The notes beneath the pieces were generated by a model that saw only the letters and a list, made by a program, of their open reading frames with translations, searched no databases and was not told where the DNA came from. Of a stretch of 64,000 nucleotides of DNA, positions 21,531 through 30,353 are shown one piece after another. A program made the position numbers and the translations under genes. Origin of the DNA: Synchiropus splendidus (Eukaryota > Chordata > Actinopteri > Syngnathiformes > Callionymidae); contig NC_071334.1 of assembly GCF_027744825.2 (NCBI RefSeq), positions 33,263,937-33,327,936 on the forward strand, written 5' to 3'. Numbering within the stretch: the first letter of the stretch is position 1; every line of letters starts with the position of its first letter.

Positions 21531-21635
21531 CAGAGGTGAAACATTAATTTCTGACACTTTACCAAAACATGAGTTTTGTTGACACATCTTATGAAGGAAC
21601 ATCTAAGAACCACTGCCAAGTCCGAGAGCACCAGT

Positions 21636-21757
21636 GGCCCCATGGTGTAATGGCCCTCACTTTGTCCTCTGAGGAGAGTGATCTCCAGCCGATAAGTGAG
21701 CCAGGGAATTGGATGACGTCTGCCTGAATCCAGTGATCCAAGTTCGAGTCTCAACCT
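21636..21757 (+). pseudogene. tRNA-Gln interrupted between D and anticodon arms
   Basis: Mirror of 4,175-4,299: 5' acceptor and D arm, about 60 bp insert, then the 3' anticodon strand and a damaged T arm. Confidence 0.65.
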
Positions 21758-21937
21758 TTGCTACAGGTCCTGAATGTTTTTGGAGTCACACTGAAACCAC
21801 ATATTCTTTCATACATCAACAAGTTTTCACACACGATACAGTGGCAATGCAGAGTGTCTGTCCATGGAGTGACAGGAGATGTTGTGGCAGACCTCCTTGA
21901 AGGAGTCGTCTCTGTCACGATCTCGTCCACAGCCGCC

Positions 21938-22159
21938 TTATTGTTTTGCCAGGTCGTCCAAACACCTCTTCAGTCCCTCCTTCTCTCTATAAACACTCCC
22001 TCTGACCTCATTGCTCAGGAAAAACACATAATAGCAAGACATATTCTGATTGTGTAAATAACCCTGGCTTACCTCAACCAGCTCAATGTCCATGACTTTG
22101 TTGCTATCCTGGTGCATCAATGTATAGCTGCCAAACCTGGCTGTGTGTCCAGTAAACAT
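21938..22159 (-). pseudogene. Transposase-like exon remnant (GHTARFGSYTLM)
   Basis: A 73-codon ORF reads GHTARFGSYTLMHQDSNKV, then MDIELVEVS, a small insertion with possible splice signal, and NEVRGS followed by KEGLKRCLDDLAKQ. The order resembles the core of uncharacterised DDE-transposase-like proteins common in fish genomes. It is the mirror of the shorter 3,998-4,100 piece. Confidence 0.5.
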
Positions 22160-22800
22160 GACACATTTTTTCCCCAGGTGATGTTTTCTTCTTTTTGAAG
22201 CTGCTAATGTACGCTGTTCCGATTTCCACTTATGGCCGGTTCCAGACAGTTTCCAGCTTGCACCCTGAAAGTATTGTGCTTGAAGACGTGGTCGACAATT
22301 GTAGTGTTGTCGTCATACGTCTCATACATATTCTCCCTTTTACTGAAGAAAAAAGGAGTCACTGAATACTGAAGGTATTATACTACACACATGTCATGGC
22401 ACTACAAATGTCCTACCTCACTTTAGACTCCTCCATTGCTGAATGCGGAGGCAAAAGTGTTGAGTCGTGGTGTCCAGCGTGATCTCAGTGCCTCCACTTC
22501 TGGACATGACGGTGGTGGGAAAACAAATATGTCCATTCTTCTCACTGCTGGGCTGTTTTTCTTTCGAGACCTGCACCTCAGATTCCTTTATTGACATCAA
22601 TGCGACATAGATGACCATGACACACTGATGCTTCTGAAATGTCACTCTGGCTTATACAGTGCTCTCTATGTTCATCCACTATACACAAACACCCATTCAC
22701 ACACAGCTTGACACACCTCAGGGAAACTAGGCATTTAAGTGTCGTCACTTTCACCACTCACATGAACATGAATGACGCATTGAAAAGCTCTTATGCAGCA

Positions 22801-22834
22801 GGATTCAGAGTCCAGACCACTACACCATGGAACC
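22801..22834 (-). pseudogene. tRNA-Gln 5' fragment
   Basis: Mirror of 3,885-3,918: 5' acceptor, D arm and part of a CTG anticodon arm. Confidence 0.7.
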
Positions 22835-22933
22835 AGTCATCTTGACTTTGGAATGTTTCTTGGTCCTTTGTAAAACTGGTGTCATAAACCCTGCCGTCTT
22901 GACAAAGTGTTTAAAATCAATGTTTCACCAGTG

Positions 22934-23007
22934 AGGCACTGCTGGGATTTGAACCCAGGATCTCCTGTTTACTAGACAGGCGCTTTGACCAACTAAGCCA
23001 CAGCGCC
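22934..23007 (-). tRNA. tRNA-Thr(AGT): tRNA-Thr (AGT)
   Basis: 74 nt with all stems paired; mirror of 3,708-3,781. The D loop has TTGGTCAAAG as in 15,233. Confidence 0.93.
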
Positions 23008-23177
23008 ATACAGGTGATGAAAATAAAACAATAAAAACCCTCTAGTTTTAGAGCTCAAGTACGGAGAGTAATGAAAACCTGATGAAAACTTCTTGAACGT
23101 AGCTCCTGTGGTCAGTCGTGTGTGGGCAGAACACCTTCAGGCAACATGTCTGTGTCACTTCTAAGGTAATTGCAGAT

Positions 23178-23249
23178 AGGTTCCACCGAGATTTGAACTC
23201 GGATCACTGGATTCAAAGTCCAGAGTGCTGACCATTACACCATGGAACC
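23178..23249 (-). tRNA. tRNA-Gln(TTG): tRNA-Gln (TTG)
   Basis: Canonical 72-nt gene, mirror of 3,459-3,530. It has the conserved 3' flank without an early T run. Confidence 0.92.
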
Positions 23250-23418
23250 ATGAGCTTTTTCTGACTTTGTAGTGGCTCTTGGACATTCCTTCATAAAGCT
23301 CTTGCCAGTAGAAATGCAGCAAGAGGAAACCTCGTGGTCCAATGCTTTCTCATGAACACTTCAAAGGAAACACATGAAAGTGAACCTTAAGCATCAGAAT
23401 AGAATATAAAAATGTTCA

Positions 23419-23438
23419 TAGCAGAGGATGGTTTCGAT
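23419..23438 (-). pseudogene. tRNA-iMet 3' fragment
   Basis: Mirror of 3,271-3,290; the break point is the same. Confidence 0.7.
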
Positions 23439-23559
23439 ACCACTGTTCTTTTCTTTTAACTGACTGACCTCGAATTGCAATAATTTGCCTGTATTGTTTA
23501 CATTTGTTTATTTGTCATCACCTGTTCAACTGGATGCTCACTGAAGGACTTCAACCCCA

Positions 23560-23631
23560 GGTTCCATAGTGTAATGGTCAGCACTCTGGACTCTGAATCC
23601 AGTGATCCGAGTTCAAGTCTCGGTGGAACCT
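23560..23631 (+). tRNA. tRNA-Gln(CTG): tRNA-Gln (CTG)
   Basis: 72 nt, all stems paired, one D-arm change (CATAG for CATGG) compared with 3,077. The loop ctctgaa gives CTG. Confidence 0.9.
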
Positions 23632-23650
23632 GTCTCTTAGGTGATAGTGT

Positions 23651-24125
23651 GTGAGTCAAGTTTTGGAAAGGCATCAGGAGCCCTTAATACCAGAGTTGCC
23701 CTCCAACTTCAGGTCTGGATTTACAGGTAATGCAAGAACATACGAAAATGAAATAGCAGAAAGAAATCAATATGAGGAATTGATCACCAAAACAAAAAGG
23801 GAATGTGATGTCAGAAAACATCATGAAGGAATCATTGATGTGATAAGGAACATTATTTGGGATGAGAAGGGAGCCAGGATCAGGAAAGAGGTTTTAGAGC
23901 ATGCGGATGATGATGGAGGATCAAGCTAGTTACTTTGGAGAATCAGAAAAGTGTGATAAGGGTCAGAACAGTGACAAAAATATGGAATGAATGAATGAAT
24001 TCGACGAGGAAGTACTTGAAGAATGGAGCGATGCCCTCAACATGGTGAGCTATGACTGTGATTCAAAGATAAGAAAGAGAACAAGGTCCCATATCATGAA
24101 AAGGTCTGGAAGTCTGGGATCATGA
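23651..24125 (+). pseudogene. Unrecognised repeat-derived ORF remnant beside tRNA-Gln
   Basis: This is the mirror copy of 2,577-3,057. A 92-codon ORF starts just after the tRNA and is followed by a frame shift and a further charged segment to a TGA near 24,125. It is slightly more intact than the left-arm copy. The family is unknown, with a weak LINE-like flavour. Confidence 0.35.
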
Positions 24126-24558
24126 AAATAAACTCTATAACTTGTGAGTACGTCCCAGGATTCATGAGCGCACAAGTGCTGATCGATACACTGGAAGAGA
24201 AGGGCGGAGCTCTGAGGACATCAAAGAAGGCATGTGGACAGAGTGGAAAACTAGAATTGAGAAAGGAAATAATATAAGAAGAGGCAGAAATTACTGATCT
24301 TGATTTATATCAAAAGAGGACAGACGAAAATTGAATTAAGTAAATTAAAAACAAATTTCTGGTCCTTTGAAGAAAAGAATGGTGAATGTTGAAAGGTATT
24401 TAGATTTTATTTTTTCTCATTTGATTTCATTCATGGACGGCAACATAGTCATCAACTATGATTCTGCTGAGTTGAATCTCTGATGAAAGATATGTGTGAG
24501 TTGGTTAGCGCTCATGCTGTGGGGTCCTCAGACGTTGAAAGACCCGAGTGAAGTTGCA

Positions 24559-25169
24559 TCATTGCAACTTTTTAAGGGAACGTTCTGAAAACTGTGGGTT
24601 GGCATCAATAAACATGTTCTGATAAAAGTTCTGTGTGTTCTCTTCCACGGCAATAAAATGCAAATTCACATTGTATTGTAATAAACAGTCATTTAGGCGA
24701 TACTTTTTCTTTTTTTTCAATGAGCACAATATTCGGATGTTATCCACAGTTTTGCCACAAAGGTCCTGCTTCAGCTTCGCTAACCACAAGTGACTCCTTT
24801 CTTCCGACAACTTCTGGCATTGTTCTCCTTGATTGGTCATAACTTTTGGCAGTCGATAAAATTCCAAATGTTATTCACGATCGGAACGATTCGTACAACC
24901 CAAAACACGACCGTAATTCACCATTTTTCAAGGAAACGCTGCAGAATCGCTTTCAGTACCGCTCTGTGCTGAGCAGTGAGTATCTCCAACATGGCGGCTT
25001 CTGGGTTTGATGACTCGCCGTGAAAACCCTCTGTGTGTGTGTGGAATGCATGTTTGCAGGTGCGAGATGTATGAACGGGTGGACGTGTGCACCACCGTGT
25101 GGACTGCAAGGGTATTGTCGTTTGGCTGTCAACGTGAGTGTGATATGTGTGTGACACCTTAGTTATCAA
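24559..25169 (-). pseudogene. THAP-domain remnant, mirror copy
   Basis: The 102-codon ORF is almost identical to the left-arm one and is preceded by the same in-frame stop. A small change just upstream (CAGCGTTTCCTTGAAAAATGG region) shifts the upstream ORF end relative to the left arm. Confidence 0.6.
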
Positions 25170-25764
25170 GCTAATTGTGCATGTATTTGTTCATTTTGAT
25201 TGTGTAATAGAAATATTCTTAGAAGTTGAAAGACCCAAGTGAAGTTGCATCGTGCTGCATCGTGTCATGTCAAGTGTCGTTTTCTGGGTTTGCAGAAATA
25301 AAGAAAATTCAACATAACACCCTGAGGATTTCTTGAGTGCCATCTAAGTGTGTTACAAAATGATTTGTTTGTACTTTTGAAAGAAGAATGATGGATCATT
25401 TTTATTGATACTTTTCAAAATAAAATAAAACAAACAGCAGGCCCTCGGTTTGAACCTTGCTCTGGGATGGAAAACTGGATCAGGTTCCCATTTTAAATGC
25501 TCTCGACAATACAAATCATGTGCTGCTCAGTTCAAGCTCTGCTTCTTTGACAAAAGATGGCTTTCCTCGCAGTTGTCTTCACCCAGCTCTTCATCACATC
25601 TGTGTAGCCTGGTGCATGAGGCTAAATCTGAGGGAATGAAGTCTTTCCAACCACTTTCATTCAGGTCCAGTTTGTGCTGTTGATGCCAGTGAATGGCAGG
25701 AACAGTTTACATGACAAGAGCTGCGTTCCTCCACATGGATACTAGCTCAGTGTTGTCTGATGGA

Positions 25765-25836
25765 AGCAGAGTGGCGCAGCGGAAGCGTGCTAGGCCCATA
25801 ACCCAGAGGTCGATGGATCGAAACCATCCTCTGCTA
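25765..25836 (+). tRNA. tRNA-iMet(CAT): initiator tRNA-Met (CAT)
   Basis: This is the mirror of 896-967 with the same GCTAGG stem change. A T5 run lies within 12 nt downstream, which fits Pol III termination. Confidence 0.85.
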
Positions 25837-26005
25837 TGAATGTTTTTATATTCTGTTCTAATGCTATAGGTTCACTTTCACGTGTTTCCTTTGAAGTGCT
25901 GATGAGAAAGCACTGGACCATGAGGTTTCCTCTTGCTGCGTTTCAACTGGCAAGGGCTTTATGAAGGAATGTCCAAGACCCACTCCAAAGTATGAAAATC
26001 GTCAT

Positions 26006-26077
26006 GGTTCCATGGTGTAATGGTCAGCACTCTGGACTTTGAATCCAGTGATCCGAGTTCAAATCTCGGTGGAACCT
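26006..26077 (+). tRNA. tRNA-Gln(TTG): tRNA-Gln (TTG)
   Basis: Canonical gene 170 bp downstream of iMet on the same strand, as at 13,133/13,376. The left IR-1 arm has lost this gene (450-720 is replaced there). Confidence 0.93.
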
Positions 26078-26387
26078 CATATCTTAAATTACCTTTGAAG
26101 TGACACAGACATGTTGCCTGAAGGTGTTCCTATTACTTACAGCAAATATTGTTCTACCCAAACACGACTCTTCACATTCCACACAGGAGCGATGTTGAAA
26201 TTTTTTTCATTGAGCTCCGTACTTGATCTCTATGTTACATCAACAGCAAACAAGTCCCCACAGAGACATAAAAATTGCTGTGACGACTGTATTTCATCAA
26301 CTGTCAACACCACAAATGTCCCATTAAGGCTGGACGCGGACGACCAACATATAGTTCTCAATGGGATAAAAACCAATCTCCACCTGG

Positions 26388-26469
26388 CGTTGTTGGTAGG
26401 ACTCGAAGCTACGGGGGAAATCCCCAATGGATTTCAGTTCCATGGCCTTCATCACTCGTGCCTTCAGTG
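26388..26469 (-). pseudogene. tRNA-Ser pseudogene (TGA-like loop)
   Basis: Mirror of 212-292, with the same unpaired 5' third and actgaaa loop. Confidence 0.65.
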
Positions 26470-26530
26470 GATATGTGACTGGTCAGAAGAAACCAGTTCT
26501 CTGAATCACGATTGAATGGAATGAGGTATG

Positions 26531-26577
26531 TGCAGTGGCTGGGAATGGAACCCAGGTCAAGTGCTTGAAAAGCAGCC
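26531..26577 (-). pseudogene. tRNA-Gly-like 3' half, pseudogene
   Basis: Mirror of 104-150 and direct copy of 19,298-19,344. Confidence 0.6.
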
Positions 26578-26676
26578 ATCATCATTGTTGCTTGAAAGAT
26601 GAGGAAGAGATGATGTGATGAACTGATTTCTCATCAACCCATAACTAAATCCCTGATGAAGTGGCTGAGAAACAGT

Positions 26677-26758
26677 GTTGTTGTGGCCGAGTGGTTAAGG
26701 CGATCGACTAGAAATCCATTGAGGTTTCCCTGCGTAGGTTCGAGTCCTACCAACAATG
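26677..26758 (+). tRNA. tRNA-Ser(AGA): tRNA-Ser (AGA)
   Basis: 82 nt. Unlike 19,444 the D stem is canonical (GCC/GGC), but the anticodon-stem C-C mismatch is present and the variable arm has one mispair (TTGAGG). The loop gives AGA and a TTTT follows closely. Confidence 0.78.
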
Positions 26759-26964
26759 TGAATGGAGATTTTCTCGCCTTGTGACCTATGTGTCAGCGTC
26801 CAGACTGACTTGATGTTTGAAGCCCAAATATCTTGAGTGTTGTGGACAAGCTGCTCATAGAGTTTACGTTGCAGTTTTTTATCTTGTGTAGTACTTTTCC
26901 ACGGATGACTTCCCTACTTTATCTTCATTCATCATGTCGTGAGACACGCACGATGCAGAGGGCG

Positions 26965-26981
26965 CCACCATGAGTTAAAGG
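26965..26981 (+). promoter_or_regulatory. PSE of the U5 gene
   Basis: The same CACCATGAGTTAAAGG motif lies 47-63 bp upstream of the third U5 copy. Confidence 0.7.
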
Positions 26982-27027
26982 TTGATGTGGAAGAATACAG
27001 CTCCTTCTCTGGTTCAGTGTCAGTAGT

Positions 27028-27144
27028 TCACAGATGTTTCTCTTCAGATCGTATAAATCTTTCGCCTTTTACTAAAGATTTCCGTGGAGAGGAACAACAT
27101 GAGTTTTTACTATTTTTTTTGATGCCCTGCTCTTGTTGGGCTTC
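27028..27144 (+). ncRNA. RNU5: U5 spliceosomal snRNA gene (variant)
   Basis: Loop 1, internal loop and 3' hairpin (GCCC/GGGC) are intact. The Sm region is a longer T run (TATTTTTTTTGA), and the 5' basal strand (CACAGATG) no longer pairs well with ACATGAG. It is a plausible but weaker U5 variant than 19,801. Confidence 0.85.
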
Positions 27145-27799
27145 TTACTCTGTTCAATGTAACCTGTGTGGTCAACAACTTTGTATCACAAGTGCAGAGT
27201 TGTTATTCCCAAGATGTGTATCTATGAAGCAGCAGAGTTTGTTGTGTAACTTCAATTCATCACTCAATTTCCATGGTTTTCATGTTTTCCTGCTGTCAAC
27301 GTGTCTCTCTTTTTGTACAGATCCTCATTCTCATGTCTCTGTGACGTAACTGGTCAGTGTGTTTGGCTGTTGAAAGGCTGCTGGTTAGAGACCACCCTGG
27401 GAAGAAGATCCACTTTGGTTCCGTGATGAACCTCAGGGTTAGTAGGGCAGGTGATGGGCTGGTGATTTCACAGTGCTGTCGGCCCGTACGTTCCCCAGGG
27501 GACTGGAATGTTTGATTTCTGCATTCAAAGGGTTTTACCCAATACTTTGAGGAAACTGCATGAAAAGATCAGACCCTGCCTTGAATTGTTGGACTGTCAC
27601 GACATACAGTCTGGTTGAACTCCAGTCAGCTGAAGAGCAATGAAGTCACACACACTATGTTACGTGACGGTTCCACAGAGCGATTCCTGGTGGACACAAC
27701 ATCACTTCATGCGGCATATTCCAGCCCAAGGAACAACACTATTGCCATGTGACAGTTCCTCAGACTCAAAATGACCAACGCATCCAAAACACACACCAA

Positions 27800-27881
27800 C
27801 GTTGTTGGTAGGACTTGAACCGATGCAGGTACAACCCAATGGATTATAAGTCCATCACCTTAACCACTCGGCCTCAACAAC
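27800..27881 (-). tRNA. Class II Ser-type tRNA with TAT anticodon
   Basis: 82 nt with the acceptor strands, D arm, long variable arm and G73 of the local tRNA-Ser genes. The anticodon stem ATGGA/TCCAT is perfect, but the loop cttataa gives TAT, an Ile anticodon. The T stem is weakened (ATCGG/CCTAC) and acceptor base 8 changed. It is probably a pseudogene; it is not a normal tRNA-Ile, which has a short variable loop. Confidence 0.6.
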
Positions 27882-28163
27882 ATCATGAAAAGACTTGTTT
27901 TCTGTCTTTTGTCCATTTGAAAATGCTGAGTCGTACACAAATGATGGCTTGACAGAAGAGAAGACTTGCGATTGCTGGGAAGCTCCAATGGCAACAACAA
28001 AACAGGTTACACTGAACACTTGCCTGCTTGGGGAAAAAAAAGTTTGAGCATGTGGTTTTAAAATAAAATTATTTTCGATAAACATAACAAAAATAACGGT
28101 CTCTACAACAGAATTTATAATACTCACTATACTGGATGCCCACTGAGGACAGCAGCCAACAGT

Positions 28164-28400
28164 GGTTCCATGGTGCAATGGTCAGCACTCTGGACTCTGA
28201 AACTAGTGATCCGAGTTCAAGTCTTCAAGTTCGTGGCTCCACTGTCCACCTGGCGCTCTATGAGCTCATGCCACAGACGTGAACAGTTTCTTCAGACGTT
28301 GGTCACAGGAGATTCGTTCCTTTTCTGTTGACTCTTCTTTGAGCTTGAAACAAATACTTCAGCAACACTTCTGCACCATGAGTGAGTCTCGGTGGAACCT
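28164..28400 (+). pseudogene. tRNA-Gln (CTG) split by about 160 bp in the T loop
   Basis: The 5' acceptor strand, D arm, anticodon arm (with one stem change) and start of the T arm end at about 28,222. The last 16 nt (GTCTCGGTGGAACCT) appear at 28,385-28,400. The insert is homologous to sequence that flanks the unsplit partner at 13,980-14,100. No intron-type signals are visible, so it should be inactive. Confidence 0.75.
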
Positions 28401-29273
28401 GAATGATCGTGACCTCATCACACTGACATGTTGAGAGAAGATCTTCCTGCTACTGACTCCAAATATTGTTCTAGCCAGAGATGAATCAGGCAAGGGAGAC
28501 CTCTATCTGCTGTAGTAGATGTTCTGTCAGTGGAGGCTTTTACCATTAATACAGAGAGGAATGAAAACATTTAAGGGGTTAGAACGGATGATGAAGATGA
28601 GGCTAAAATCTTTCAAGACACTGACAATACTATAACAGTAACAAAGTATGTGAGTGAGTTTTTTGAGAGTTGGAGAGTTTTGGAGAGGCATCAGGAGCCA
28701 TGATGAACTTTGGGAAACCAGGGGTGATGTACAGAGGTGATGAGAACCCACCGACTTCAGGTCTAGATTTACAGCTGAAGGAAGAATATAAGAAAAAGCA
28801 CATTTTAGGAGTAAATTTAGATTAATTTATAAGAAATTTTGTTTGGGATGGGAAGACAGCCAGGAACAGGAAAGAGGTCTTAGAGCGCCAGTATGATAGT
28901 GGAGGGCTCAAGCTAGTTACTTTGGAAAATCAGACATTTACATTATAATTTTATTTTTAGTTGATCGAGAAGGAAGTATAGATGTATAATTCATAGTTTG
29001 TGCTGATGAAAGAATGATGTATCATATGTATGTATACTTCTGAAAATTAAAAAAAGTCTCGTCAACAAGAGACTGTGCTCGAATCCCAGCAGCAGCCCTT
29101 TTTGATAAAAACTGCATGTGGTTTCCATTTTAAATGTTCTCAAGAAAGCAAAGTGTGTCTTATACAGTTCAAGCTCTGCTTTTTCATTATGAGGACATAC
29201 AACGACTTTCCTCAGAGTTGTCTTCACCCAGCTCTTCGTCACATCTGTGTAGCCTGGTGCATGAGGCTAAATC
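28401..29273. other. Spacer, inverted copy of 13,520-14,100 then iMet upstream module
   Basis: Positions 28,430-28,880 match the reverse complement of 13,540-13,970. Positions 29,080-29,273 are a diverged copy of the sequence that precedes the iMet gene at 25,765 and is interrupted by the DIRS element. Confidence 0.55.
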
Positions 29274-29289
29274 TGTATGTGTGTATGGA

Positions 29290-30330
29290 GCGTTCCTGTG
29301 CGTCCTGTGCTGATGTTCTAGGTGAGTCTGACAAGCATGACGCCGTCGTCTGCTTGGCGCCTGAGCACCTGAAGCTGCTGGACTCATGTCCCGCCTGCGT
29401 GGCTCTTCCAGGATGGTCTGGCACGCTGGAAGAGAACTGACCAGGAGTCGGCCTCTCTTCCAGCGTCTCTGCCTCCTCAGTCCACTCCCAAACCACCCCT
29501 GGCGAGGATGGTCTGGCGTTTCTATGAGGAGGAGGTCCACCTTAAGATTTTCCCAGACGACGACGATGACGACCCGGGGCTGGTGGACAAGGGCGTGAGT
29601 ACTCCGGCGGGGCCTAGCCTGAGCAGGTACCCAATGGACAAGATGCCCCAACTTTTCCGCGAGGCAGCGGAGACACTCGGGGTGTCCCTCCCTGCCCAGG
29701 CGGAACCAGAGGAGGAGGACTTCTCGGTACCTTTGTTCGCAAAGGCCGCGAAGAAGGCGTCCAGACCCTCAGCCACGGCTCCCAAGATGGCCAGGCTGTG
29801 GGCCCACTCGGCCAAGGATCTCCAGGTGCCCTTGACAATCAAGACGCCGCCGAGGGGATATGCCGTTTACTCCACTGTAGAGGGCGTTGATCCCACCAGG
29901 GGGCTGCCACCTCTGGGGGACACGCTCGGCTTCTGTCTGGCGCCAAACTCCTGCTCGGAGTGCCGATCTCCGACGACACGCTGTTTGGCTCCAACGTCTC
30001 GGTCCTTATGGAATTGATGGAGACCCAGAAGTCATCGGCCAAGCTCTCCGAGCACTTTCGCATGGCCCAGAGACCTCCGGCGCCTCGTTCCAGGGAACGT
30101 CCAGGCCAGAGAGTCGGCAGAGAGGACCCCTTTCGCCGGCGCAAGGGTCCCCAGCCCTCGACTTCATTCGCCGGTCCGTCATCTGCCGCTCCCCGCGGTA
30201 GGACACCCGCTCTCAAGCGCCCAAGATCCCTCTCTGCTAATAAACCACAGAAGAAGTATCTTGTCTCGTCTGATGCCTTTATTGCATGCGGGGCTTCACA
30301 CTCGGGGTCAGCTTCTACGTACCGGCCTGA
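29290..30330 (+). pseudogene. DIRS gag-like ORF
   Basis: The region begins with a Cys-rich segment (CASCADVLGESDKH, later CPAC), then an acidic Asp run, then LVDKGVSTPAG and a long basic Pro/Ser/Arg-rich tail. At least one frameshift lies near 29,950. The role (RNA binding, particle formation) is inferred from its position before the RT. Confidence 0.7.
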
Positions 30331-30353
30331 ACCCGGTTCTGTAGGCCTCCCTC

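Larger units (their letters stand above)
18314..26683. repeat. Right arm of inverted repeat IR-1
   Basis: This is the reverse-complement partner of 1-7,352. It is about 1 kb longer because of differential insertions and deletions, for example 18,484-18,735. It keeps better copies of several tRNA genes than the left arm. Confidence 0.9.
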
